A DNA stretch of 64,000 bases from Anastrepha obliqua (GCF_027943255.1 NC_072893.1:102369784-102433783); one strand, 5' to 3'; shown: positions 32,785 through 43,710, counted from the first letter of the stretch. Translations and numbers: made by a program. Notes: a model not told the origin generated them from the sequence alone.

Positions 32785-33415
32785 ATGAGTGAGATGTACC
32801 CGAAGCGTTTTGAGGCGGTATTTTTGTGCACGCATTCGAAAGAGCCGAATTTTTCTTACGCCGTGGCTGCAAAAGTAATTAAAAAATCAAAAAAGTTTGT
32901 TGTGATGTGAAATCAGCGGTATAAGGTGTACAAAAGTGTTGATGACTTTTCCAAGCGCGGCGTGAAGCGAGTGACAACAAAAAAGCAGGATAAAGTGATC
33001 GACCAACATTTTTAAGCGATGGCCTTTTTTGTGACTACGCCAAGCATGATCAGTTCTTGCTAAAAAGGGAATAGATGTGAGTATCAACTGAAGGAGGCGA
33101 ACATATCATACCGTCCCACCGTCAAAACCACTGCTCTCCGAAAACCACATTGAAAACAAAAAAAAAAGAAAATGGGGTCGCAGTAATGGACTGGCCTTCC
33201 CAATCCCTAGGCGTCAACCACTCTGAAAATGTGTGGGGAATTATGAAAACGCATGTTGCCAGAAAGCCATTCTACGATTTAAAGCAAAGCGTGCGTTAAG
33301 TTCGGAAAATCTAGTCCTGTTTGTCGACGAGCTATGCAGAAAAGCTGGTTCAAAGCATGAAGAAGATGCCAGGGTATACTCGACAACGATGGAGACTACC
33401 CGGCTTATTGAGTAA
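32785..33415 (+). pseudogene. Tc1-like transposase relic
   Basis: The ATG at 32785 opens MSEMYPKRFEAVFLCTHSKE and YAVAAKVIKKSKKFV, a Tc1-type helix-turn-helix, followed by SKRGVKRVTTKKQDKVI. The catalytic middle is deleted. The C-terminal part resumes at about 33190 with MDWPSQSLGVNHSENVWGIM, where functional Tc1 proteins have S-P-D-L-N-P-I-E-N, so the catalytic Asp is replaced. It then reaches YAEKLVQSMKK near 33340 and NDGDYPAY before the stop. Several stops and frameshifts confirm a dead copy. A mariner is inserted about 65 bp downstream. Confidence 0.75.
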
Positions 33416-33481
33416 TTGAGACTTGTAGTTTTGTACATATTTTTATGTAGAAGAAATTTTAAATATATATCTTTTATAATA

Positions 33482-34761
33482 GGTCTATCAATAAGTTCGT
33501 GCGGTTTTACAACAGATGGCGTAACTTGATTATTATTCCATCGATCCACATTTCCAAACATTCATTGGAGAGCTACTGTCGTAAGGCACAAACGTCAGTA
33601 TAAGTTTTTTATTTGAAGCGTAAACAACAATATTTTTACCACACTTGAAAATGTCGAATTTCGTGCCAAATAATGTGTTTTTGCGGGGAATTCTTCTTCA
33701 TTATTTTAATATGAAGAAAAAAGCAGCCGAAAGTCATCGTATCTTGGTGGAAGTTTATGGTGAGCATGCTCTAGCTGAGCGAACGTGCCAGAAGTGGTTT
33801 GCACGCTTTAAAAGTGGTGATTTTGGCTTGGAAGACGAAGAACGCGAGGGTGCGCCGCCAAAGTTCATGGATACCGAATTGGAGGAATTGCTCGATCAAG
33901 ATCCGGCTCAAACGCAAGAAGAGGTTGCAAAAACTTTGGGAGTTGATCAATCAACCATTTCCAAACGTTTAAAAGCCATGGGAATGATCCGAAAGGTAGG
34001 CCATTGGGTGCCGTATGAATTGAAGCCAAGAGACGTTGAACGCCGTTTTATGGCATGCGAACAACTGCTTCAACGGCACAAAAGAAAGGGTTTTTTGCAT
34101 CGAATTGTGACTGGCGATGAAAAGTGGGTCCATTACGACAATCCAAAACGTCAGGCAACGTATGGATACCCTGGCCATGCTTCAACATCGACGTCGGCGC
34201 AGAATATTCATGGCCTGAAGGTTATGCTGTGTATCTGGTGGGACCAGCTGGGTGTTGTGTATTATGAGCTACTGAAACCGAATGACACGATTACGGGGGA
34301 TGTCTACCGACGACAATTGATGCGTTTGAGCCGAGCACTGCGAGAAAAACGGCCGCAATACGCCGATAGACACGACAAAGTTATTTTGCAACATGACAAT
34401 GCTCGGCCACATGTTGCACAAGTGGTCAAAACATACTTAGAAACGCTCAAATGGGATGTCCTACCCCACCCGCCGTATAGTCCAGACCTTGCGCCATCCG
34501 ATTACTATCTCTTCCGATCGATGCAACATGGCCTGGCTGACCAGCACTTCCGTAATTACGATGAAGTCAAAAAATGGATCGATTCGTGGATTGCGGCAAA
34601 ACCGACCGAATTTTTCACAAAGGGAATCCGTGAATTGCCAGAAAGATGGGAAAAAGTAGTAGCAAGCGATGGACAATACTTTGAATATTAAATTTGTAAC
34701 CATTTTACGTCAATAAAGTTTCAAATTTCGAAAAAAAACCGCACGAACTTAACCATAGTCC
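33482..34761 (+). mobile_element. Mariner (DD34D), structurally complete
   Basis: A 1280-bp element flanked by TA (33480-33481, 34762-34763). The 28-bp inverted ends start GGTCTATCAATAAGTTCGTG and, reverse-complemented, GGACTATGGTTAAGTTCGTG, with about four mismatches. Length, ends and target site are those of a full-length mariner, with one uninterrupted transposase gene inside. It is the least decayed DNA transposon in the window. Confidence 0.93.
33651..34691 (+). CDS. Mariner transposase, uninterrupted (346 aa)
   Basis: The ATG at 33651 (MSNFVPNN, like the start of Mos1 transposase) gives 346 residues against 345 for Mos1; the frame is also open two codons upstream from a TTG. The N-terminal DNA-binding half has a helix-turn-helix pair (about 5-110) and the WVPYEL linker at 119-124 (WVPHEL in relatives). 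The catalytic domain has IVTGDEKW with Asp156, ILQHDNARPH with Asp249 and YSPDLAPSDY with Asp284. Exactly 34 residues lie between the last two, as in active Mos1. The C-terminus LPERWEKVVASDGQYFEY is conserved. It would cut and paste the surrounding element at TA sites. No inactivating change is visible; activity is inferred, not shown. Confidence 0.93.
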   Translation: MSNFVPNNVFLRGILLHYFNMKKKAAESHRILVEVYGEHALAERTCQKWFARFKSGDFGLEDEEREGAPPKFMDTELEELLDQDPAQTQEEVAKTLGVDQSTISKRLKAMGMIRKVGHWVPYELKPRDVERRFMACEQLLQRHKRKGFLHRIVTGDEKWVHYDNPKRQATYGYPGHASTSTSAQNIHGLKVMLCIWWDQLGVVYYELLKPNDTITGDVYRRQLMRLSRALREKRPQYADRHDKVILQHDNARPHVAQVVKTYLETLKWDVLPHPPYSPDLAPSDYYLFRSMQHGLADQHFRNYDEVKKWIDSWIAAKPTEFFTKGIRELPERWEKVVASDGQYFEY

Positions 34762-34763
34762 TA

Positions 34764-35590
34764 TTACTTCATGAATAATCGCGGTTCCTTTTTTATACTT
34801 GTACATACTTACGGCATATTTTATATTGTGGGGTAACTCCAATACTTTCTGAATTAAAAAAAAACATGATACGCCTTTTAAAAAATACTTATTCATTAAA
34901 ATGTACTCAATCGCAATTTGCGCTATACACACATCTCTATACTTACATACCGTACCATTATTACAAAAAAAAGAGAGCAGCAAGGTTTTAATGCGTAAGT
35001 GCCGACTGCAATGTTAGTTTTTGTATTTAGATATTAATTTCCAGTAACTTAAGTGACTCAACGTAATTCCCAACATTGTTTCTCCATGATCTGTACATAA
35101 CACAAGAATCAACAGCTTTGTGCTGTAGTATTCCATACGCATTAACAGCAGTAGAGCGCTATGATTAGTGATTTACAGGTGAGCAGCGCTGTTATGTGGG
35201 CGTGTATGCTCTTTACGCGCTCCATTACATGCCTGCTCGTATATTACAGATGACTAGTTCACAAATGTCAAATATAATTGGCATACGACGCCATTAGCAA
35301 AAATTCTAAAACCTTCGGTAAGGTGGTTAATTTTGGGCCACCTTATGGATTCTAAAGGTCTTTCAAGTTCATTTTTAAGAAGCTTTTAAACAAATTTTTG
35401 CGTAAGACGTCGATAAATACAGGCGGAATCCATAACCAAAATTAAAAAAAAAATGTGCTCAGCAGTTCTCGGGCTTTGCAAACATAAAATATTTATACAT
35501 TAGTAGAGATTTAGTATGGATTTACTTATGTATCAATTAAAAATAAGCGGTATTTATGGTATATTTTATAAGAACGTACAATTGTTGATA
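34764..35590. other. Spacer, nothing recognised
   Basis: AT-rich; may include the far 3' end of the Tc1 relic interrupted by the mariner, but no terminal repeat was confirmed. Confidence 0.35.
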
Positions 35591-35870
35591 TGATATTGAC
35601 ATCATCGCCCTTAACAACCGCGCTGTTAGTTCTGCCTTCCCCAAACTGGATAAAGAGGCAGAACGAATGGGTCTGGTGGTGAACCAGGACAAAACGAAGT
35701 ACCTCCTGTCATCAAAGAAACAGTCGGCGCACTCGCGTATCGGCACCCACGTCACTGTTGACAGTTATGATTTCGAGGTTGTAAAGGACTTCGTATACTT
35801 AGGAACCAGCATTAACACCTATAACAATGTCAGCCTTGAAAAAACTCGGCCAAAATAGCGCAAGCGGTTA
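35591..35870 (+). pseudogene. Non-LTR reverse transcriptase fragment
   Basis: The frame reads DIDIIALNNRAVSSAFPKLD, MGLVVNQDKTKYLLSSKKQS, DFEVVKDFVYLGTSINTYNN. This is the stretch just after the catalytic F-A-D-D motif through the K-T-x-x and F-V-Y-L-G blocks (RT thumb) of non-LTR reverse transcriptases. The catalytic motif itself is truncated at the left edge and a stop ends the frame at 35856. The clade is not assignable from so short a piece. Confidence 0.8.
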
Positions 35871-36782
35871 TAGCGCCAATTAAGAAGAAGAGAGAATATG
35901 AAAGAGGAAGACAGAGAAAGATTCTGACACGTGTCGTAAGGGCAATACTATTATTATTGTAAAAGGGTGTTGAAACATTTCCTAGATGAAATATAATTCA
36001 TTAAAACACCACATACATTCCTATAGTTATGTATGTATGTATATTCAGTATGATTTGGTAGACAAAGGTTTAAGTCTCGATTACCTATATGAAGCAACTA
36101 CAATCTTCAATTCCAGGAGTGCTCAAAGCCGGTTAATGTGACTTTTACTGTTCCACATTTTTGGCCATACATTTCTTGCGATATGAAAAACCTACAAAAT
36201 CTCTCAACATATTTTCATTCCGTTTATTTATGAACACTTAAAGCACATCAATATGTTTTCTCATTCTTTCAGCTGAGTCTCTTCAAGTGCTATATGTGTA
36301 AGTACGTATTTATTGCTTTTCTAGCATCGAAAATTGAACGGAAATTCTTTAGGCAACCTCGTCGTAGACTCTATATTTTCCACTACAAATATTTTACTGG
36401 CTTTTAAATTGCTCAAGGCAAAATAGCTATCATACAAACTTAAGTTTAACTAACTCTGCAAGCACAGATGCGGGTGTAAACTTTTGTGTGTATGTTTGTG
36501 TATGTGTGCATGATTTTAGATGTCGAAAAAGCCAAAGTAAATTGGGGATTTATTTTTAGCTGCATTAGCTGGAATTTCGCTGGTAACACACGAACTCCGT
36601 TCAAAGTCACTAATGGTAACCAATTAATTCACACTCTCAAGTGCTATCTGCTTTTGTTTTTCCCAGTCAACCAAACATCTGGGCCAACTTATTTGTTCCA
36701 CTCAAACACAGCGTTTTCGCTAAAGTCGACATATTCAGCTTATACGAGCGGTGCCTTTTATATTTCGGGGTTAGAGAACAAA
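35871..36782. other. Spacer, nothing recognised
   Basis: A short GAAGAAGAGAGAATATGAAAG-like purine tract follows the RT fragment; the rest is unremarkable AT-rich DNA. Confidence 0.4.
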
Positions 36783-37600
36783 AACAAATTTTAATCATCG
36801 AAAATCACTTTATTGTTTTTCAAAATATTCTCCATGAAGATCTATACACTTTTGCATGCGTTTGAACCAATTGTCGAAGCACTTTTGCCACTCTGAATGA
36901 GGTACCTCCAAAACATGCATTGTCCTGGTGAAGAGTGATCCGTCTTTGGCGATTGGTTTTCCTAATTTCTTGGAAGACAACTGGCAATCAAATGGTTGTG
37001 TACCACTCAGAATTTACTGTTCTGCATTGTTCTAGTGGTACGGTTGCGACATGTCCAGTTTTTCCGAAAAAACAGGCGACCATTTGCTTGGAAGTGCTTC
37101 CTACGCGAACAACTTTTGTTGGATTTGGCTCATCTTGAAACACCCATACAATCGACTGCTGTTTACTTTCGGGCTCATACGCGTAATTCCATGATTCGTC
37201 CCCTGTCACGATGTCATACAGCATCAATGGTTTTCGGAACAACAACTGATTTTGAACGACCTTCACGAAATTCGTCTTGGCGTGAACTACGACCACGATT
37301 GAATTCACCATACCATCGATAAACACTGGTCCTTGATGGAGCTTCATCGCCAAAAAATGAATTAAGTTCATCTATGCAATGTTGCTGAGTTAATCCACGT
37401 CGAAAGTTGTAAAAAATAATCGCACGAAAATGTTCACCATTTAATTCCATTTTTGGACCGAGATGAATCTTTTAAGCTACTGTAAACAACATAAATGGCG
37501 GTGGTATTTCAAAACGTTCTGAGTACGTAAAAGCCAAAAAATGTCAAACTTTGCGATACAGCTGTCAGTCGCCAGATTGCAACACCAACATATAAAAGGC
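36783..37600 (-). mobile_element. DD34D mariner relic, internally deleted
   Basis: A minus-strand mariner spanning its start (ATG at 37450) to its stop (about 36799). The left genomic edge is near 36783. The 5' side includes a GTTGCAATCTGGCGACTGAC-like leader of the type preceding this mariner family. Terminal repeats were not matched with confidence. Confidence 0.65.
36799..37450 (-). pseudogene. DD34D mariner transposase, deleted
   Basis: Begins MELNGEHFRAIIFYNFRRGL, then FFGDEAPSRTSVYRWYGEFN and EFREGRSKSVVVPKTIDAV. An internal deletion removes the second helix-turn-helix and linker. The frame resumes at YDIVTGDESWNYAYEPESKQ (first Asp), VWVFQDEPNPTKVVR, KQMVACFFGKTGHVATVPLE and NSEWYTTICLPVVFQEIRKT. 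A second deletion at LHQDNA (second Asp) removes the third Asp. The tail reads SEWQKCFDNWFKRMQKC and ends EYFEKQ. The family is the widespread insect one with the FGKTGHVATVPLE signature. Confidence 0.8.
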
Positions 37601-37780
37601 ACCCAAATAACACAATGGAACAAATTTTTAAAAATTCTTAAAACCACGGCGTTTCATGCTTCAATTTCATGAAACATTTTCTTCTGAATTTAAATATGAT
37701 AGTCGTATAAAAGTAGAACGGTTTTCGTGATATTTTAAAATTAAGGTTTTTTGAGCTCTCAAAAAAGGTAAAGTTATTAA

Positions 37781-37880
37781 ATTTTCATTTGTGGAACAAC
37801 ATCAAGACGCACACCACAAATAGGAGGAGGAGCTCGGCCAAACACCTAACAGAAGTGTACGCGCCAATTATTATTTTTTT
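37781..37880 (+). repeat. SINE 3'-end fragment
   Basis: Only the last 90 bp of the family are present (TTTGTGGAACAACATCAAGA, GAGGAGGAGCTCGGCCAAAC, GTACGCGCCAATTATTATTT), with an A/T-rich tail. This is a 5'-truncated copy, as expected for retroposition. Confidence 0.85.
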
Positions 37881-39208
37881 TTATTAAATTTTCAATATCC
37901 AAACTAAATTTTGAACTTGAAGCCATGGCCACTCAGTGAGTCAGTATCCTTACTTTATTAAGGATATCCTTACATGATAGCTGGGCTGGGTCCTGCTATA
38001 AAAATACAATGTGTTTGGAATTGAAACGTATTTATTAGGTTCCATCTTATTCCCAAGATCCATGTAAGTCTGTTTACGACAATAGTTCACGAAAAAGATT
38101 TAGGGGGAAGGGAGCAACATTTAGTTATGTGTTTGTATCTCATAATGTAGCAGAGACTTAAAGCTATGATTTGATGCCCCCACCAAGAATGATAGAAACA
38201 AGATTGCGCCCGTCAGAGAGTGCGTGACGTTACCCTATTCTAGTTGTGCAGTGTTGCCAACTCTTTGCTCTTCGCAATAAATTTAGTGCCCTGTTGTACC
38301 CACAGTGCGGAAATTTTTGAGTTTGCTGTTTTTAGTTTGATAGCGTTTTTTTTTGTCTACTTCTTTATATTTTCTAATAAATATGCACGATTTTAATTTC
38401 ATTTTTACTTTTAGATTTGATTCTGTTCTTATATTTATCGCCCTTATTTTTCCACAGTGATGGCTGCCTGTGAACAAATCTATAAGTTCCTTAATAAAAG
38501 TATTGCTTAATGTTACCATTTGTCTGATCATGTGAACACTTCGAAATTTCTTTTTAAATATAGAAGGTGGGAAAAAAAAATTTAAATGCAAAAACTCATT
38601 TCGGCTTTTAAACTAGTCCTGCATCCAAATTGAACGACTTTTTTTTCTTCGACCTCTCCTCCCTTTTTTTCAGACAGAAATAAATACCATACATAGCAAT
38701 AATTTTCTTTCGCGTTCCCTGTTCACTCAGCAATAAAAAATCCACATGTGTGGGGTGAAATGACTTTCAAACGATTGTTCGAATTCTTTCACTTCTGTGG
38801 CCTGCTCAGAACACGCACAATTTACACGCGAATAATCACCAACACCAATAATAATCGTTAATATAATATATTAATTTGCACTTAATCAGTTAATCAATCA
38901 GTTTTTCGGTCAGAAAGCTTAGTATGCTATACGAAAAATAGGCAGGTATCGTTGTACAAAGCGCACATATTATCGAAAACATAACAAGTTTCACATAGAA
39001 ACGAGGAAACTACTTACAATGTTTGGCAGAGGGTTTCACTCATAGGAACCACTCGCATTTTTTTTAACAAAATCCAACAAAAGCCAGCATTTGAACTCTG
39101 TTAATATTGGTGAATTCCAATTTAACAGTGGCTGTTGTGATAAATTCGTTTCATCCACAGACCAATTAATCTCTCTCTATATTTGATCTCTCTCTCTAAT
39201 ATATTATA
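37881..39208. other. Long spacer, nothing recognised
   Basis: A CTCTCTCTAATATATT tract precedes the mariner boundary at 39207. No coding or repeat structure was recognised. Confidence 0.4.
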
Positions 39209-39321
39209 AAGGGTGGTTAAATTTTAAGGGCCGATGTTGAATGTGAACCACACCGAAACGTTAAATTTTTTTCTGCATTTCAATTAAAACTTTTCAATCT
39301 CAAATTAACTCAATTTGAACC

Positions 39322-40645
39322 ATGGAAAGATACACAATCGAGCAATGTGTTAAAATTATTCAGGCTTATTATGAAAACAGGCGTTCAAATCAAATCGTCC
39401 AAATGTGCGTACAATCGGAAAAATTGTGCAAAAGTTTGAGCAAACCGGGTCTGTAGGAGATGTGAAAGTACCAGTACTGTTCGCGATAGTGTAGTTGAAG
39501 AGGCGTCCACCTCAACTCGTCGTCGTGCCCAACAATTGCATCTCTCACGCTCGTCCTTGATAAACATTATGCATAAAGACTTGTATTTACGAGGTGCAAT
39601 TGACTCAAGAACTAAAACCTCTTGACCATTTCAAGCGTCGTCAATGGTCAGAATGATGACAGGAAATGGCAACAGTGAATTACCAATTTTCGAAGAAAAT
39701 CATCTTCAGTGCTGAGGCACATTTTCACCTCCGTGGATTCGTCAATAAGCAGAATTGCCGCATTTGGGCGTATGATGATCCAAGAGTGATTGCCGAAAAA
39801 CCAATGCACCCTCAAAGAGTGACAGTTTGGTGCGGTTTATGGGCCGGCGGCATCATTGGGCCGTATTTTTTCCAAAATGAGGCCGGCCAGGCAGTTACTG
39901 TGAATAGTATTCGCTATCGTGAGATGATAACGAACTTTTTATGGCCCGAATTGGAAGATATGGATGTGGACGATATGTGGTTTGAACAGGACGGTGCCAC
40001 TTGTCACACAGCTAACGAAACAATGGCTCTTTTGCGCGAAAAATTTGATGGCCGAATAATCTCACGTCGCGGCGATGTCAATTGGCCGGCAAGATCAAGT
40101 GATTAGACACCGTTGGACTTCTTTCTTTGGAGTTATTTGAAAGAAAAGGTGTACAGTACAATCGTGATAGTCCGACATTTCTTAATCCGACACGTTCGGT
40201 AATCCGACAACCTCATAACGTCTATGGATGCAATTGGCATTATTTTATTTTGATCAGTCGTAGCATAGCAGCAGAGGGGGATTGTGTTTTGTTTCCCGGT
40301 CACAACGTATTTGTCATTAAATTTGAACGACGCCAGTTCTCTCGCGATTTCTGACGTTGATGTGATTTTTTTCTGTCTTTTCGTGTCATTAAATGGAACC
40401 TTCGGTAGTCCGGAATATTTGATAATCCGACAACGAGTCGGTCCCGTATGTGTCGGACTATCACGATTGGACTGTACATCGATAAGCTAGCAACAATTCA
40501 AGAGCTAAAGGATGAGATAATTCGGCACATTAACGGAATAGAACCTCAATTATATCTCGGCGTTATCCAAAATTTGGACCATCGGACGGAGGTGTGCAGC
40601 CAAGGCCGTGGAAGCTATTTGGCCAATATTTTGTTCTATGCGTAA
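39322..40645 (+). pseudogene. DD41D mariner transposase, interrupted
   Basis: The ATG at 39322 (MERYTIEQCVKIIQAYYENR) starts the helix-turn-helix, which is then frameshifted. A 146-codon frame (39666-40106) holds IIFSAEAHFHLRGFVNKQN, where the first catalytic Asp (D-E-A-H in relatives) is Ala, and WFEQDGATCHT (second Asp). A stop follows at 40105 within PARSSD-stop-TPLDFFLWSY; the third Asp lies just beyond. The MITE interrupts the codons after KEKVY, and the frame continues exactly on the other side with IDKLATIQELKDEII to GRGSYLANILFYA. There are 41 residues between the second and third Asp. Confidence 0.88.
40155..40474. mobile_element. 320-bp MITE with CAGT...-type ends (pogo/Tigger-like)
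   Basis: The inverted ends are CAGTACAATCGTGATAGTCC (40155) and, reverse-complemented from 40474, CAGTCCAATCGTGATAGTCC, both followed by GACA. TA lies on each side (40153-40154, 40475-40476). Just inside each end the motif AATCCGACA recurs (40176, 40201 and about 40422), as direct subterminal repeats. CAGT-type ends, TA target and repeated subterminal motifs suit a pogo/Tigger-like non-autonomous transposon. No coding capacity. Confidence 0.88.
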
Positions 40646-40902
40646 TTGAGCCATACCAATATTATCATAATAAAGAGAAATGACAATAATTATAAAAGAA
40701 AAATTGTATTTTATTCAAAATCAACACCGGCCCTTGAAACTTAACCCCCCTTTATAAATAAATTTAGTTTTTCTTTAAAATAGAGTATTATTGTGGAATA
40801 TTTGACACAATTTAAATTAAGGTATCAATAGGACCACCGAAATAGCCTAAATGGCTGATTATAGAACTGTCGACTTAGCGCCGAATTAATCACTTCACCA
40901 AG

Positions 40903-41024
40903 TTGTTGTTGTTGTAGCAGCAAAATCATTCCCCATACATGTATGGCGAGAGCTGCTGGAGTGACAGTTCTTGGCCGTATATAAGTCCGGGTCGTTTCGG
41001 TAACGTACAACCGACTGTCGTCAT
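40903..41024 (-). repeat. SINE-like retroposon with (CAA)n tail
   Basis: On the minus strand the unit reads from ACGACAGTCGGTTGTACGTT to a tail CTGCTACAACAACAACAA. It is flanked by identical TTCACCAAG on both sides (40894-40902 and 41025-41033), a 9-bp target duplication. An internal hairpin CATTCCCCATACATGTATGG precedes the tail. This type of unit, with (GTT)n at one edge and CCGGGTCGTTTCGGTAACGT inside, is recalled as common in higher-fly genomes. It has no coding capacity. Confidence 0.75.
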
Positions 41025-41033
41025 TTCACCAAG

Positions 41034-41674
41034 TCATTGGCATTGGTTTTCAGCAGCCGCGTTGCTTTTGCCAAATTTGACAGATTCACCAACTTCTTGT
41101 AAAATATTGTGCAGCCGCAAAAAATATGTTGAGTTATGTAAGGCCACTAAGTCTTCGCGGACTTCGCCGTCATCGCAATCTTCAGAAGCGCTTTCCACTT
41201 CGAAATATACCCTGTAGATGCTAAATGTTGTTTTGAAGTCGTCATAATTCGTTCGGTCATCCTTGGAGATATTAAATAACTAATACAACTGTTTGCATAT
41301 ATGTACATATATGTAGATACATAGTGTAAAAAAAAATTATGACAAATGTAAGCCAAAATAAGCTAATCGAGATCTAGTGATCCTTGTTTGATCGCACTTT
41401 GAACGGGCGCTGACTAAAATTCTTATGAATGGTTTTTGCATAACTAGCAGTTGTTGTTAGTTGCTATAATTGTCTCCACAAAGCTTGGCGATTCATCATT
41501 CCTTATAAATCCAGCTGCGAATAAAAAACAAGCATTGCGATCGTGGCTAATTCAAAACATCATAAAATTTCCATTTGCATGCATTTTTGAAAATTTGTTT
41601 TCTAATACCAGCATTCATTATACTTGTATTTGGTGAGGGTATCATGAAGTAACAGATTTTAAGATTAATAATTT
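41034..41674. other. Spacer, nothing recognised
   Basis: No supported features apart from small ATATGTA microsatellites near 41300. Confidence 0.4.
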
Positions 41675-41768
41675 CTTTAGAAATGAGGATGGAGCTGCCA
41701 TTACGGTGAACAGTGAGCGCTATCGAGCCATGTTCACTGAATTTTTGTTTTCAAAAATTAATTAACTA
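41675..41768 (+). pseudogene. DD41D mariner fragment
   Basis: The frame reads FFRNEDGAAITVNSERYRAM then FTEFLFSKIN and stop. It corresponds to the F-x-N-E-A-G-x-x-V-T-V-N-G-x-R-Y-R-x-M segment upstream of the second catalytic Asp. Nothing recognisable continues on either side. Confidence 0.7.
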
Positions 41769-42039
41769 AACATAAGGCACGAAATAAACACCCTTGGGAA
41801 ATAAAATAGTTTAGCGAAATGTTTACCAATTATTTTACTTTTGTTCATTTAGTGTCTATTAGTTCTTTATACACATTTTTTCAAATTTAGTGCAAATTTG
41901 AATTGCTATCTGTACTCACCATCAAGCATTTCCTCAAGTGAGTATCCTGAGGCTGCAACTACTTACATCCAAAACTGTTGTTGCATACAAAAGATCTTTC
42001 CATTTTCAGGGCGTAAGCATAGGCCAAAACCTCCATGGT

Positions 42040-42640
42040 GGTACGAGGCCGTTGGTAAGCAAAGACGAGAGAGTAAGGAGTTTTTTCCGCTGGCCAAAAT
42101 CGCCGACTATGTTGAATGCTGGTGAGAATATAAAGCCTTACTCTCCTAAGAAGATCCAAAAAAAGCTCTTCGCAAAGTTTCTGACATAAGGTGTGATGAG
42201 AATGCGAGTGATGAGCCTTCTATTAAGTACTAGGTTGGATTGGGCACTGAAATCAATCAGTTAGTTAAATCTCTAGGTCAAGACGGAATCTATGCAGCGC
42301 TTTTGAAGAAAGGAAGGTCTCTACTAATACCAAGGCTGAAATATATATTTCTGAACCGTCTGAGGCTAAATTACGTCCCTAGAAGATGGAGATTGTTTTT
42401 ATACCTAAACCGGGTAAAAGAAGTCACTTATATTCCAAGGAATGCAGGCTAATTAGTTTCGCGGTATTCGTATTGAAAACGTTCAAGAGACTGCATGATT
42501 TGTACATTAAGGAAAACATCGAACTAACCTATCGTGGCCAAATCGGCATGATTACATGGAGGGAACTTCCATTGTAACAACTCAGGCCTGGAGTCTACTG
42601 GTATAGCCTATTAAACGGTCGGATGATGATGGCCGAATGG
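42040..42640 (+). pseudogene. Non-LTR reverse transcriptase fragment
   Basis: Across two frames the segment reads LVKSLGQDGIYAALLKKG (normally P-G-x-D-G-I), NYVPRRW, then IVFIPKPGKRSHLYSKECRL, ISFAVFVLKTFKRLHDLYIK. These are the first RT blocks (P-G-x-D-G-I, F-I-P-K-P-G-K, Y-R-P-I-S-L...L-K) of a non-LTR retrotransposon. The frameshift at about 42390 and loss of the catalytic F-A-D-D block show a 3'-truncated relic. Confidence 0.75.
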
Positions 42641-43552
42641 AGGTCCAATACAAAAACCAAGCCGAGGAACTCCACAGTTTTACAGCTCATTAAATTTTAA
42701 TATAACATATTGCCAGTTGCAAGTAGCTGAAAAATAGTTTAGAATTTTGAGAGATTTTTGTTTGATAATGTTGCTAGCCATTTTTATTCAATGCACAATG
42801 TTTTCGACAATTTTTTTATATGCATAAAATTTGGTTAACTTTAATATTTGAATACCTCAGAAAGAACGGGGAATGAATTTGACACTTCTACTTGACGCTT
42901 TACCTCAATGCCCACCTATGCTCGAAAAGTCAAACTTTAACAACTATTGGCTTCCACATTTAAGTTATCGTACATTTAGAACAAACGTACAATGAGGAAT
43001 CAACTTTGAAATGCCAAAAACATGGATTTCTAACAAATATTTATATTTATACTCGACCAACATTGTTCTGGTCCACAACAAAACTTGTTGCGGAAATTGC
43101 TACAACAATAGCGAATATCAAAACCAAAGCACTAGAATCCAAACTTTTGTTCTCTGCCGTGAAATTGGAAAAGTTGTTAACACAATTGGTATTTTTTTCC
43201 TGGTTTTGTTGGCGCTGCTACAGTTATTTTACGACTAAAATTTATTTTCTGTTACCTATTTTTTTGGTGTGCAAAGAAATTTCCAACGTCCGTACATACT
43301 CTGAATTAGCTGCACAAATATGTATGTGTGTATGTATAAATGGATTCCACTATTTTAAATATTTAATTTGGTTTTGTTAAACATAAAAGTGTTGTAGTAA
43401 ACAATAAATTCATAATTTTATCGTTAAAAGATGCAAGCGCTCAATAGAGATTATTTGGCCCAATTCTTACTATAATTTTCATAAAAAGGGTTAATAGTGA
43501 GAACACGTAAGAGCAAATTTTGAGCAGTTTAAAATTTAGTGAATTTTTATAC
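42641..43552. other. Spacer, nothing recognised
   Basis: The plus frame at 43006-43380 is hydrophobic but AT-driven and overlaps another open frame; I do not support it as a gene. Confidence 0.4.
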
Positions 43553-43710
43553 CCGCACACCTGTAGCCCAAGGGTACTATAATTTTTTTCGCATAACGGT
43601 TGTATGTAACCACATAAAGGAATCGAGATAGATGTGACAGATATAGACCAAAAAACTCACAATGAGGAGAGGAGTCGAGTTAGCCATGTCTATCCTAAGA
43701 AAAACACCCA
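43553..43710 (+). mobile_element. INE-1/DINE-like (Helentron-type) fragment
   Basis: Begins TATACCCGCACACCTGTAGC and AAGGGTACTATAATTTTTTTCG. It continues ACGGTTGTATGTAACCACAT, AAGGAATCGAGATAGATGTG, and ends near GAGTCGAGTTAGCCATGTCT. The TATACCC...GGGTA-TATAAT start with a later ...GTCGA-TTAGCCATGTC phrase is the organisation of drosophilid INE-1-like elements. The rest of the unit is missing. Confidence 0.6.

Larger units (their letters stand above)
39209..40752 (+). mobile_element. DD41D-type mariner carrying a nested MITE
   Basis: The ends AAGGGTGGTTAAATTTTAAG and, reverse-complemented, AAGGGGGGTTAAGTTTCAAG both continue with GGGCCG-TGTTGA. The element is flanked by TA (39207-39208, 40753-40754). 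Without the 320-bp insertion at 40155-40474 the element is about 1.22 kb, the normal size. Its termini differ from those of the 1.7-, 9.4-, 29.6- and 63-kb copies. Confidence 0.9.

Noticed and set aside
43006..43380. Hydrophobic 124-codon frame suggesting a membrane protein
   Set aside because: Hydrophobicity follows from T-rich sequence; an overlapping frame is equally open and there is no start or splice context.
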